From: Symsagittifera roscoffensis
Lineage: Eukaryota; Xenacoelomorpha; Acoela; Convolutidae
Length of the DNA: 64,000 nt
Direction of reading: 5' to 3'
NCBI RefSeq assembly: GCF_963678635.1
Contig: NC_087066.1
Span: 60,420,875-60,484,874, forward strand
The first letter of the stretch is position 1, and every line of letters begins with the position of its first letter. The notes below the pieces were generated by a model. It ran no database searches, was not told the origin of the DNA, and saw nothing but the letters and a program-made list of their open reading frames with translations. A program made the position numbers and the translations under genes. This document shows positions 11,544 through 24,030 of the stretch, one piece after another.

Positions 11544-12067
11544 TTCCGACTTTCGATACGAAAGTAACGGAATATTTGTGCTCGGGGTGGGTTTTTTTTT
11601 CTTCAGACAAATTTCGATTTTTTAACTAGCCTTTTTTGACGGAATTTTTTTATATCATTCGAAAAGTATTGTTGTCCTGAGCTTAAATTTGAAAAGATAT
11701 TTCACCTGTGATCATTTTTTGTAAAGTTATGAGGGTTTCAAGATTGCCATTTTGACCAATTTGGGACAATTAACGCGCAATATAATTCGCGCTATTAACG
11801 CGTAAGCGAGATGTAATCCGTCTTATAAATCGTTCCAAATTGGTTGAACGAAGCTTATTTGCCATAATTGATTTGTTACAAGGAACGAAATCTACCTTTT
11901 TGTACTTTATATGGCGTGTGGGGGGATGATTTTCATAAAAATTTTCAAATTAAAAAAAAAATTTCATTTTATTTTATTTCATTTTTTTAAAATGTATTAC
12001 TGCTGCTCAATAAACCTTAAAAGGCAGTCGGAACATTCAGGGCTTTGCCCTGATACGAGCAGTCTTT
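11544..12067 (+). repeat. Left inverted terminal repeat arm
   Basis: The arm begins with a near-perfect hairpin at 11544-11572 (TTCCG...CGGAA, with ACTTTCG pairing CGAAAGT). It ends just after a second hairpin at 12038-12052 (CAGGGC, three-base loop, GCCCTG). Confidence 0.8.
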
Positions 12068-14171
12068 TTTGATTTCGATTAGAAGTAATAACAAATTTAA
12101 TGGTTGAAAGATCAGTTATGGGAAATTATAACAACAAAAAAGTCTTTCCAGGACACATACAGAGTGCCTCATTTTAGAATGATTTTGAGCGCAGCGAAAA
12201 AATAATAGGCTCTGTGGGTGAAAAACTGAAGAACCAACGCTCTATCAACCGGGTTGCCACACCAGTCCGATATTCTTCAAAAAAAAAGACTCGAATGAAG
12301 TTTCTAGAGCACAAGTTTATCAATATTATAAAAATTATAAAAAACTGGGTGAGATACCATCATTTGGCCTACAAAAACTATTGTATCTAAACTGAGTTTT
12401 TTTTGTAGAAAACGAGGATTTATGCTCGTAGTAGTTTTTTTAAATAAAAATTCAACTTCTAAATAGCGACTTTAAAAAAAATCCTAACAAAAATGACCTT
12501 TTGCGCTCACTTTTACGCGATACGTTTTGTGCTATTAACGGCAAGCAGCTATTCAGTTTGCTCAGAAAAACATTCTGAACTGAAGCAAGCTTTTCAACCT
12601 AAATAAACCGCTATCGAGCCATTTTTTACTTTTCATAGCGCTTTGCGGTAGAATTTTTTAAAAAAGCCAAAATCTTATCACTTTTTCTTAAGAATTCTAT
12701 CAATTTTTCATTTAATTTTTGGAGGTAATAATTAGGTTTTACCCTCATATGATCAATTTTTTTTTTGATAGGCAAAAATTATGTTTATGAAGCCTAGTTT
12801 AAAGTCCCAGATATATTTAAAAAATGATATATATTTTTTTCACAATTAATAGGAGGAGAATACTTTTGGATGCGACGGCTGAATTCAATTTTCTTTCGAA
12901 AACACAACAAAAAACAAGAAAAAAGCAGATTAAAGGATTAAAGGAAAAGAGAGGATTAAATCAGGAAAGAGAGGAAGAAATATTTAAGATTTCCTCTAGA
13001 AATTGAGCTTTAATGCGCGCCATGAAAGTTTCAATTTATTTGAAAATTTTTCTTAAAAAAAATGGCATTACAGCCTATAAAAATCGGCAAGAAAAAAATG
13101 ATTTTTTTTTGTTGTGTGTAGTTATTAATTGCACTATAGTGTGTGATCAACAATTGTTATAATTGCTTCTAAAAATTGCTACTTTTCCTAAGCATATCCG
13201 CAACCGAATTTAGAACTGACTCGCTGAATCTTTTTAAACTGCTCGTTTGTTTTTCTTCTCTTTTTTATGTCCCGAAGTAGCAATTCTACAAAATAAAATG
13301 TATAAAAAGTCTTAATTTGGCAACATCAGCTGCGGGGTCTAACAACCATAAACGGAAATGGCCGAAGAAGACTGCTCGTATCTATGAACACAAAGTCTGG
13401 ACGAATTAGCTTAAGCTAATTTATTTTTGAATGATATCTTTTTGCACACTAAAGCGCTTTACTCTAACCGCTAACAGAATACAGAATACAAAAGGCCGTC
13501 TATCAAACTGGAATGAAATAAGAAACAAATTATAGACAGTTTCATGGAAAAAATTTGCGATGAAGTTTAACAATTTTTCCATTTCCCAAAGTGCGTACAA
13601 ATATTTGCGGCTCTGCTGCAAAATATTGAATTTTACTCACTTGATCTTGAATTTCTCTCTGTATTTTTCAACTTCAAAGTTTCATTGTGTAATTAAGTAG
13701 AATATGAAAATGAATCCTTACACAACCAGCAAAAAAATTTTAAGATGACGCTAGTAGTAGCAAGTTTAATTCTCGTAAATGCCAACACCTTGAGAAATAA
13801 TAAATTACACCCATTTTGTGTTTTTGATAAGAACTTATGATTCATCTGATTAAATCTGACATCATCACGCGCCTAACTTGGCTGTGGCCATCGAGTTGTT
13901 TCGAAATAGGAACCACATTGTTACGTAGGTTTAGCCTTTTATGGAAATTACTTAAGCGAAGATGATAATTGAAAAGAAGAACCAAAAAGGTAAATTCACA
14001 AGAGATCTAAAAAAATGGTTTTCTGACCAGACGGATCAAAACTTTTTAAAAATTTCTTAAAATTTCCCCTAATCAATCCCTCAGTTCCAGACAATGATTA
14101 TACAGAAAAAAAACAACCGAGCTTCAAGATGACGTTTAATCTTTGCGCGCAATATATTTGAAAATTTACCA

Positions 14172-14684
14172 AGACTGCTCGTATCAGGGCGAGGCCCTGA
14201 ATGTTCCGGCTGCCTTTAAAGGTCTAGGGAGCAGTAATAACACAAAAAATTAAATGTAAAAAAAAATAAAATATATTTTTTTATTTTGAGATATTTGCGA
14301 AAATCATCCCCCACATGCCATATAAAGTAAAAATTGATATATTTTGCACCTAGTAACAAATCAAATATAGCACATAAGCTTCCTTCAACCAATTAGGAAC
14401 GATTTTTAAGACGGATTAAATTGTGAGCCTTAATAGCGCGAAACATATCGCGCGTTAATTGTCCCAAATTGACCAAAATGAAAATCTTTAAACCCCCATA
14501 AGTTTGCGAAAAATGATCACAAGTAAAATATCTTTTCAATTTTAAGCTCACGACAACAATACCTTTTGAATGATATAAAAAGATTCCGTCAAAAATAGCT
14601 AGTTAAAAAGTCGAAGTTTGTCAGAAGAAAAAAAAACACACCCCGAGCACAATTATTCCGTTACTTTCGTTACAAAAGTCGGAA
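14172..14684 (-). repeat. Right inverted terminal repeat arm
   Basis: This is the reverse complement of the left arm, with scattered substitutions and small indels. It keeps the inner hairpin (CAGGGC GAG GCCCTG, 14186-14200) and a degraded terminal hairpin at 14656-14684. Confidence 0.8.
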
Positions 14685-17223
14685 GAATTACCCACAGAAT
14701 AAGGAAAATCATTTGCCTTAAAGGCTGGCTGGATGCCAAACTCGGACCAAACCTTACCCTTGAGTACTATTTTTTTCACGATAGACATTTCTGGCTGACC
14801 AATCCTAAAGTTTTCTAAAAGCGACTCTGGCGCTAGTGTATACTATTTTTGTGCAACAAACATGCGCCAAAAAACGTAATTGATTTATTGCAAGAAAAAA
14901 TTGCAAACTTGGTCATTCTGGGGTTTCGATATAATTCAAATAATTCGTATTCTGATGCCAAAGATTTTCAAAACAAACGCCGAACAGAATTTCCTGCTGG
15001 TGCTCACAAATTTAGACGAGTCGATTGAAAACTTTATTGGGGGCAAGAGTTACAAAAAATGATCAGTTTTATATAAATTGAAGGAATTGCAAAATAAAAA
15101 AAGAAAAAAAAAATCATTATTATATAAGATTGAGGCTCTTACTTATTTCAATTTAAAAAAAAAACTAAAAAAAAATTTAACACATTCAGTATCTAAGATT
15201 TTCTCGAAGGGATGGTCAAATTATATTTTTTTGGTTTTTTAGGGCGACCAAATAGATTTTCTGAGCTCTCCCAAATCATTATAGAGACCTCGTTTGACCA
15301 AGTTTTCTGCAAAAAACAAAAAAGGCGTTTTTAGGTATTAAAAGAAAATGTTGACCGAAAAAATTGCGTTTTTTTTGGCGCGCGCTCTCTTTCAAAATTA
15401 GTATGTTTTGGCGCCGATGGTGCTTTTAGAAAAAAATACAGAGAATATCTCAAAATAATCCCAAAAATGTCAAAATTTGGGTCGGCAAAAGGTCGAATCG
15501 CTAAGGGCGGTGTCCGCCCCCCGCTACTTCCCCCTAAATCCGTCGGTAAAGGCATTCAAAAAATGAACAAACAAAAATTTTTTTAAAAAATTAAAAAAAT
15601 CAAAAAATTGTCTAAATTTTGCAGAATATTTTTCAAAGGTTTAAAAAATTTATTAACAAGGGAATGCTAAAATAAGCTCTGAAAACAAGGTTTCCTGAGG
15701 TAACACTAAATGTTCCACGAAATAATTAAAAGCTTTTTCTATTGAAACATCCAATAGTTCACTTTACTTGGTGCAGATTAGTTTAGAAAACAAAGATTTC
15801 AAACCGATGTTCTCGAACCTGAGAAAAAAATTGTTTTAAATATCCTCCGAATCTTGTTGCAAAGGGTGAAATACGCTTTTTTTCGATTTAGTGTGGAAAA
15901 GAGTTTATGTCAGTGTGGCTAAGACTATTGGCTCTTTCACGCGTATTCAAAAGTTTTGTGGAATGAATATCAAGTTTTGCTGTTTCTCAGTTAATTTTTC
16001 TTTTTTTTTGTCAAGAACGCAAACATGATTTCAGAAATAAAAATTTTAAACAAACAGTAGGTGGTAGTTTTACTGAAAAAACTGATCACAAAGGAAACTA
16101 AATAGTAAAAGAGAGCTTATCAAAAACTATTAAAAATTTTCCCAAGATATTATCTCTACGAGAAATTGAATTGATGCTTACATTTTGTACAGGAAAAAAG
16201 TTTCTCTCAAAGTTTTTTCGATGCAATTTTTTTTTCATTGCAACAAACTTGAAAAAAAAACATTGCAAATTGTTTTATGAATATGGTCAGAACTATCTGT
16301 GCTACTTGCACAGCAACCGGCTACTCTTGTTTCTAGAGCTTTTGACTCAATCATCTGTTCGTATAGTTAGCCATTATCATTTCAGCATTAAAACGGTACA
16401 GAATTTTTGCTTGATATTTTTGCTTAAATATTGGTGCCTCGGCAACCCGCAACAAAAAAAACTCATAGCAAAAGACGACTAGCAGAATTATAGGAAATCG
16501 ACAACTCGCAAAGTTTGAAAAATTAATTCATAACTGAAGAATTTTGGTTTTAGGATAAAGACTTAATCTCTGTTGGCAAGCTCGCATAAATTTTGAGCGA
16601 AGGCGGTGATGAGTGTTTTGAGAGTTGTCTTTGAATGCGAGTTGCCTTTTATTGTGAGTTGTCTTTTGTCGCGAATTGTCGCATTAGGCTAAATTTTATA
16701 CAATTTTTGAAATAAATTGTTTTATTTTTATTTTTTATACTTGAGAAAACATTCGACAAAAACTTACAAAAACTTACCTGCGAAACCAACTTGATTAGGT
16801 TTACTGATTATACCTAGGCTGCTGTTTTTATTGTTATTGCACAAATGTCTGTTTTACTAGTCAGTTTTGCAAACGATCTTTTCCTCTCTTTTGGGCAGTT
16901 AATGAACAATTAGATTTTCACAAACGAGGAGAATGACAGAAATATTGGGAAGTTAGAATGCAGACCCTATTTTGTAAAGAAAGAGCTCTTTGTTCAAAAG
17001 TTAGTGAATAGTAAAGTAAATGAAACAATGAGTTCACATGAAAACAATAAATTATAATCAAACAACATCAAATGGCAACAAAAAACTTCTTGACGCAGAC
17101 GCAGATTGTTTTCTGACGTAGGATGATTCTTAATCAGAAGCCTAAAACAAAATCAATGAGTTGGTTAGGCGCCGATGAGTTTGGCGCCAAAAATCAACGA
17201 AGTTTTGGGTGTTAAATTAACGT
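14685..17223. other. Gene-free interval with repeat fragments
   Basis: No supported gene; the openings at 14618, 14880, 15331 and 16171 have no recognisable domain. About 15770-15870 is a weak relative of the dispersed repeat at 1940-2010. About 16296-16330 carries GCTACTTGCACAGCAACCGG, whose core recurs at 62935, and in inverted form near 1730. 16600-16690 has short imperfect GCGAGTTG-type repeats, and GGCGCC occurs twice at about 17168 and 17183. Confidence 0.5.
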
Positions 17224-17280
17224 GTGCCTAAATTAGCAGAAACTTTTGGGCTCCTTACCAGTCGAGATCGTGGTTTTATA

Positions 17281-17490
17281 TTCAGACCGGGTGGACCAAC
17301 CTTTACCATATTCAGACAGTTAGGACCAGAATATTATATGTTCAGACCGTGTGGACCAGAAAAGGCTATGTACAAACCGCGTAAACTAATGCAATCTGGT
17401 TTCAGACCGAGTGGGCGAAAGGAGTCCAATTTCAGACCGTATCGACCAAAGCAACCCAAATTCATATCATGTGAACCGGAAAAGTCAGGT
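17281..17490 (+). repeat. 30-bp minisatellite, seven copies
   Basis: Copies start at 17281, 17311, 17341, 17371, 17401, 17431 and 17461. The core reads TTCAGACCG(T/A)GTGGACCA. Because 30 is a multiple of three, the array stays open in one frame (17224-17502) and would encode a ten-residue repeat beginning Phe-Arg-Pro-X-Gly-Pro. That frame lacks an ATG at its start, so I annotate a repeat and not a gene. Confidence 0.88.
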
Positions 17491-20400
17491 TTTTTACATT
17501 GATTATCAAAAATTCCGGACTCAAAGCGTATGAGACAGTTAACCCGGTATGAGTCTAAGGTTTAAGAACAGGCTAACCAAAATGTGGGCTACGGAATGCT
17601 TACATCACAATGGCAAAATGTATGACCATTTTTTTTGATCAAACAACCATAGACATCTCAGACCAATTAGAAGCAGAATTGAATGCAAAACCATTTGGCA
17701 ATCGTGTGGCCAATCTTCGTAGCTAGAAAAACGTAAATACTTCATACAAAATATTTCAGGCGTATCAAAAAGTTTTTGCATCGGAGAAAATTAGACCGAC
17801 CGCATTCTGAACTGCAATATTAACATTGCGAAACAATTTTACTAATTTTTTTGGCCATCAGGGAGAATTTTGTTCGATTTATTACGCGTATGAAATGCTA
17901 AATTCACATTGGAAAAATATCTTACACAGTTTTGCAGTCGTACGGAATGCTTGATTACCTTGACAATTTTATGACCAACTTTTCGCATATGAAAAAAAAA
18001 TCGTTTCATACACTTTATTAGATATATTGAATGCCATTTGGTTATTTTGACTGAGCGTGATCTGAAGTGCCCACTTATTTTTTTTCGAAATCGAATTACT
18101 GACCTAATTCAGCACAAAATGAGGAGACTTTCAACCGGTTTAATAGGCATATGGAATGCTTATTTCAGATTGGGAAACTATACAAGAACTTTTTTGTTCA
18201 TAAAATTTTAAAATCTATTTAGTATTTAAATGTAATGCTTGAATCATTTGGAAATTGTTTGATCGAACTTCCTTGCCGTAAAATAGAAACTAATTGCCGC
18301 ACGTTATTAGGCACATGGAATGTCTTTTTGGTCGGGTGAATTTTTTGAACAACCGACACCAGAGCAAACTTTGGAAAACTCTAATGTTAACAATTTGGCT
18401 ACAAAATTGAGGAGAATTTTGATTGAATAAAAAAGCGTATGAAATGCTTTTTCACATTAGAAAGTTAAATGGCCAGGCTTTTTGAACATACAATCAAGTC
18501 ATGTCACACGCTTTAGAAGTCGTACTGTATGCTTGAATCACTTGCGAAAGTATACAGTTATAGACTTTTCGTATAGCTAAGTAGTTCTTTAGGTTTCCTT
18601 TTTCCCTTTTAGAAATTTTTTTGATAAAAATTATCGAACATTCAGTTTTTTTTAAATTGGAAGTATTAATTACTTAGTTTGCATGAAATGATACGACTAT
18701 TTTTTTGATCAAGCCTTCAAAAGCCTTGCATACAAAACAGTAGGCTCACGGACGGCTTCATTTATATCAAAATCTGCTGTGACTATGTTTTGAAGTCTTA
18801 TAGGAAAGTTGAAATATACTAAGAAATTGTTTAGCAGAATTTGTAGGCCAAACAAAAAAAATTCGCTTAACGCAGCCTAAAAAGCGCCCGAAAAATTGTC
18901 TTATTCTGAGTTAATTTTAAAAACCGACATTTATATCACACGATTCCAGAAAAATTTTCCAACATATTAGGCTGATGGATTGCTTTTTTCACTTCTGGAA
19001 ATTTCATGACAAATTCTCTTAATCATACAGCCATAGAACTTTCACAATAATTAATGAAAGCTTGATTTATTTTTGAAAAGAATGATTGCTTCTTCTAGCC
19101 ACAAACAATAGTTAATTCATACAACTTATTGGGCACGTGGAATGCTCCTTGCATGGGGGAATTTTTTTGACCGACCGGCATTTCTAATGAACATTCAAAA
19201 CAGAGAAACTGTAATACTAATTTTTGATCACAAAAATGAGGAGATTTTTGTTCGAACAAGTACGCGCATGGAACGCTGACATCACATTGGCAAGATAAAT
19301 GACCAATTTATTTGACCAAAGAACCATAGGCATCTCGCACCAATTAGTAGCAGAATTGAATGCAAAACCGTTTGGCAATCGTGTGGTCAATATTCGTAGC
19401 TACAAAAACGTAGATACTTCATACAAAATATTTCAGGCGTATCAAAAATATTTGCATCGGGGAAAAGTTAGACCGACCGCAGTCTGAAATGCACTATTAA
19501 CATTACGAAACATTTTTCCTGATTTTTCTGGCCATTAGGGCGAACTTTGTTCGATTTATTACGCGTACGAAAGGTTAAATTCACATTGGAAAATATCTCA
19601 CACAGTTATGCAGTCGTACGGAATGCATGAGTACCTTGACAATTTTATGACCAACTTTTCGCACCTGAAATAAAAACTTTTCATCCATTTTATTAGATAT
19701 ATTGACGAAAGCCATTTGATTAATTTGACAGAGCGTCATCTGAAGTGCCCAATAATTTTTTTCGTAATCGAATTACTGACCTAAATCAGCAAAAAATGAG
19801 GAGACTTTCAGTCGGTTTAATAGGCATATGGAATGCTTTTTTCAGATTGGGAAACTATACAAATGACTTTTTTGAACGTAAAATTTCAAAACCGATTTAG
19901 TTTTTGAATGTAATACTTGAATCAATTGGAAATTGTTTGATCGAGCTTCCTAGCCATAAAACAGAAATTAATTGATGCACGTTATTAGGCACATGGAATG
20001 TCTTTTAGGTCGGGTAAATTATTTGAACAACCAACACCAGAGCGAACATTAGAAAATTCTATATTAACAATTTGGCTACAAAATTTAGGAGAGTTTTGGT
20101 TGATTAAAAAAGCGTATGAAATGCTTTTTCACATTAGAAAGTTAATTGACCAGGCTTTTTGAACATACAATCAAGTCATGTCACACGCTTTAGAAGTCGT
20201 ACTGTATGCTTGAATCACTTGCGAAAGAATGCAGTTAAAGATTTTCGTATAGCTTAGTAGTTCTTTAGATTTTCTTTTTCTTTTTCAGTATTTTTTTGAA
20301 AAAAATTATCGAACCTTCAGTTTTTTTTTCTAAATTTGAAGTATTATTTACTTAGTTTGCATGAAATGATATGACAGAAATTTTGATCATGCCTTCAAAA

Positions 20401-22609
20401 GCCTTGCATACAAAACAGTAGGCGTTTGGACGGCTTCATTTTTATCAAAATTTGCTATGACTGTGTTTTAAAATCTTATAGGAAAGTTAAAATACACTAA
20501 GAAAATGTTTAGCAGAATTTGTAGGCAAACAAAAAAATTCGATTTACGCAGCCTAAAAGCGCATGACAAGTTGTCTACTTCTGAGTTATTTCTAAAAACC
20601 GACATTTATGGCACACGATTCCAGAAAATTTTTCCAACATATTAGGCTTATGGATTGCTTTTTTCACTTCTGGAAATTTTATGGCAAATTCTTTGAATCA
20701 AACAGCCTTAGAACATTCCCATGATTTACTTTGTAAAAGAATAATTGCTTCTCCTAGCCACAAAAAATAATTAATTCATGCAATTTAATAGGCATGTGGA
20801 ATGCGCTTTGCATGGGGGAAATTATTTGACCGACGGCCATTTCTAATGTTCACTCAAAACAGAAAAACTGTAATACTAATTTTTGATCACAAAAATGAGG
20901 AGATTTTTGTTCGAACAAGTACGCGCATGGAACGCTGACATCACATTGGCAAGATAAATGACCAATTTATTTGACCAAAGAACCATAGGCATCTCGCACC
21001 AATTAGTAGCAGAATTGAATGCAAAACCGTTTGGCAATCGTGTGGTCAATATTCGTAGCTACAAAAACGTAGATACTTCATGCAAGATATTTCCAGCCCA
21101 TCAAAAAGTTTTTGCATCGGGGAAAAGTTAGACCGACCGCAGTCTGAGTTGCCTTATTGCCTTATTCACATTGCGAAACAATTTTACTGATTTTTCTTGC
21201 CATTAGGGAGAATTTTGTTCGATTTGTTATGCGTATGAAATGCTAAATTCACATTGGAAAAATATCTCACATAGTTATGGAGTCTTACGGAATGCTTGAG
21301 TGCTTTGACAATTTTATGACCAATTTTTTGCACCTGAAAAAACAACCGTTTTATAAATTTCATTAAATAAATTGAATGCCATTTGATTGTTTTGACTGAG
21401 CGTCATCTGAAGTGCCCATTTATTTTTCTTGAAATCGAATTACTGACCTAATTCAGCAGAAAATGAGGCGACTTTCAATCGGTTTAATAGGAATATGAAA
21501 TGCTTATTTCAGATTGGGAAATTATACAAAGAACTTTTTTGACCATAAAATTTCAAAATCTTTTTTGTACTTGAACGTAATGCTTGAATAATTTGGAAAT
21601 TATTTGATCGAAACTTCGTCGCCATAAAATAGAAACTAATTGATGCACGTTATTAGGCACATGGAAAGTCTTTTTGGTCGGGTAAATTATTTGAACAACC
21701 GACACCAGAGCGAACATTGGAAAATTCTAATGTTAACAAATTGGCTACAAAATTGAGGAGATTTTTGCTTGATTAAAAAAGCGTATGAAATGCTTTTTCA
21801 CATTAGAAAGTTAAATGACCAGGCTTTTTGAACATACAATCAAGTCATGTCACACGCTTTAGAAGTCGTACTGTATGCTTGAATCACTTGCAAAAGTATA
21901 CTGTTATAGGATTTTCGTATAGCTAAGTAGTTCTTTAGATTTACTTTTTCACTTTTAGAATTTTTTTGAAAAAAATTATCGAACATTCAGTTTTTTTTTA
22001 ATTTGAAGTTTTCATTACTTAGTTTGCTTTAAATGATATGACAGACATTTTGATTATGCCTTCAAAAGCCTTGCATACAAATCAGTAGGCGTATGGACGG
22101 CTTCATTTTTATCAAAATCTGCTATGGCTGTGTTTTAAAGTCTTATAGGAAAGTTAAGATATTCTAAGAAAATATTAGCAGAATTTGTCGGTCAAACAAA
22201 AAAATTCGCTTTACGCAGCTTGAAAAGCGCATGACAAGTTGTCTACTTCTGAGTTATTTCTAAAAATCAACATTTATGTCACACGATTCCTGAAAATTTT
22301 TCCAACATTTTAGGCTTATGGATTGCTTTTTTCACTTCTGGAAGTTTCATGACAAATGCTTTTAATCATACAGCCTTAGAACATTCTCAATAGTTAATGA
22401 AAGCTTGATTTACTTTGGAAATGATTGATCGCTTCTCCTAGCCACAAACAATAATTAGTTCATGCAATTTAATAGGCATGTGGAATGCTCCTTGCATGGG
22501 GGAATTTATTTGACCGACCGGCATTTCTAATGAACACTCAAAACAGAAAAACTGTAATACTACTTTTTGATCACAGAAATGAGGAGAATTTTTTTCGAAC
22601 TAGGAGGCG

Positions 22610-24030
22610 CATGGAACGCTTACATCACATTGGCTGGATAAATGACCAATTTTTTTGACCAAAGAACCATAGACATCTCGCACCAATTAGTAGCAGAATT
22701 GAATGCAAAACCATTTGGCATTCGTGTGACCATTCTTCGTAGCTACAAAAACGTAGATACTTGATACAATATATTTCAGGCGTATCAAAATTTTTGCATC
22801 GGCGAAGAGATAGAGCGACCGCAGTCTGAACTGCACTATTAACATTACGAAACATTTTTACTGATTTTTCTGGCCATTAGGGAGAACTTTGTTCGATTTA
22901 TTACGGGTACGAAAGGCTAAATTCACATTGGAAAATATCTCACACAGTTATGCAGTCGTACGGAATGCATGAGTACCTTGATAATTTTATGACCAACTTT
23001 TCGCACCTGAAATAAAAACTTTTCATCCATTTTATTAGATATATTGAAAGCCATTTGATTAATTTGATAGCACATTAAGCACATTGAAAGTCTTTTTGGT
23101 CGGGTAAATTATTTGAACAACCGACACCAAAGCAAACATTGGAAAATTCTAATGTTAACAATTTGGCTACAAAATTGAGGAGAGTTTTGGTTGATTAAAA
23201 AAACGTATGAAATGCTTTTTCACATTAGAAATGTAAATGACCAGGCTTTTTGAACATACAATCAAGTCATGTCACACGCTTTAGAAGTCGTACTGTATGC
23301 TTGAATCACTTGGAAAAGTATACTGTTATAGGATTTTCGTAAAGCTAAGTAGTTGTTTAGATTTCCTTTTTCACTTTTAGAATTTTTTTTAAAAAAATTA
23401 TCGAACATTCAGTTTTTTTTTTAAATTGGAAGTATTAATTACTTAGTTTGCATGAAATTACACAACAAACCTTTTTGATCATGCCTTCAAAAGCCTTGCA
23501 TAGAAAACAGTAGGCATATGGACTGCTTAATTTATATTAAAATCTGCTATGACTATGTTTTTAGGTCTTATAGGAAAGTTAAAATAAACTAAGAAAAAGT
23601 TTAGCAGAATTTGTAGGCCGAACAAAAACGTTCGCTTTACGCAGCTTAAAAAGCGCATGACAAGTTGTCTACTTCTGAGTTTGTTCTAAAAACTGACTTT
23701 TATGGCACACAATTCCGGAAAATTTTTCCAACATATTAGGCTTATGGATTGCTTTTTTCACTTCTGGAAGTTTCATGACAAATTCTTTTAATCATACAGC
23801 CTTAGAACATTCCCAATAGTTAATGAAAGCTTGATTTACTTTGGAAATGAATGATCGCTTCTCCTAGCCACAGACAATAATAAGTTCATGCAATTTAATA
23901 GGCATGTGGAATGCTCCTTGCATGGGGGAATTTATTTGACCGACAGCATTTCTAATGAACACTCAAAACAGAAAAACTGTAAAACTACTTTTTGATCACA
24001 AAAATGAGGAGAATTTTGATCAAACTAGCG
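22610..24030 (+). repeat. Shortened satellite unit (about 1.43 kb)
   Basis: This unit is about 240 bases shorter than its neighbours. Near 23060 the sequence passes from the AATTTGA(T/C)AG monomer directly to the CACATTGAAAGTC monomer, skipping the monomers between them. Confidence 0.8.

Larger units (their letters stand above)
11544..14684. mobile_element. 3.1-kb element with about 0.5-kb inverted terminal repeats
   Basis: The ends are TTCCGACTTT... and ...AAAGTCGGAA. The left arm, 11544-12067, pairs along its length with the reverse complement of 14172-14684. Shared blocks include CCCCGAGCAC, AATTAACGCGC, CCCACA(C/T)GCCATATA and AGACTGCTCGTATCAGGGC. The interior of about 2.1 kb has no reading frame above 66 codons and no transposase motif that I recognise, so this is most likely a non-autonomous DNA transposon or foldback element. 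No convincing target duplication is seen; the flanks read CTTATTG and GAATTACC. Confidence 0.75.

Noticed and set aside
12824-13006. 60-codon Lys/Arg/Glu-rich frame within the long-TIR element
   Set aside because: Too short, biased by A-rich DNA, and no transposase motif; it is not enough to call a gene.
17224-17502. 92-codon frame as a gene
   Set aside because: It starts only at GTG, has no ATG before the repeats, and its openness follows from a period divisible by three.
19299-19487. A 62-codon frame that recurs in several satellite units (19299, 24067, 33542)
   Set aside because: It recurs because the satellite unit recurs. Other units break it with substitutions and indels, and it has no codon-position signal that I can see.
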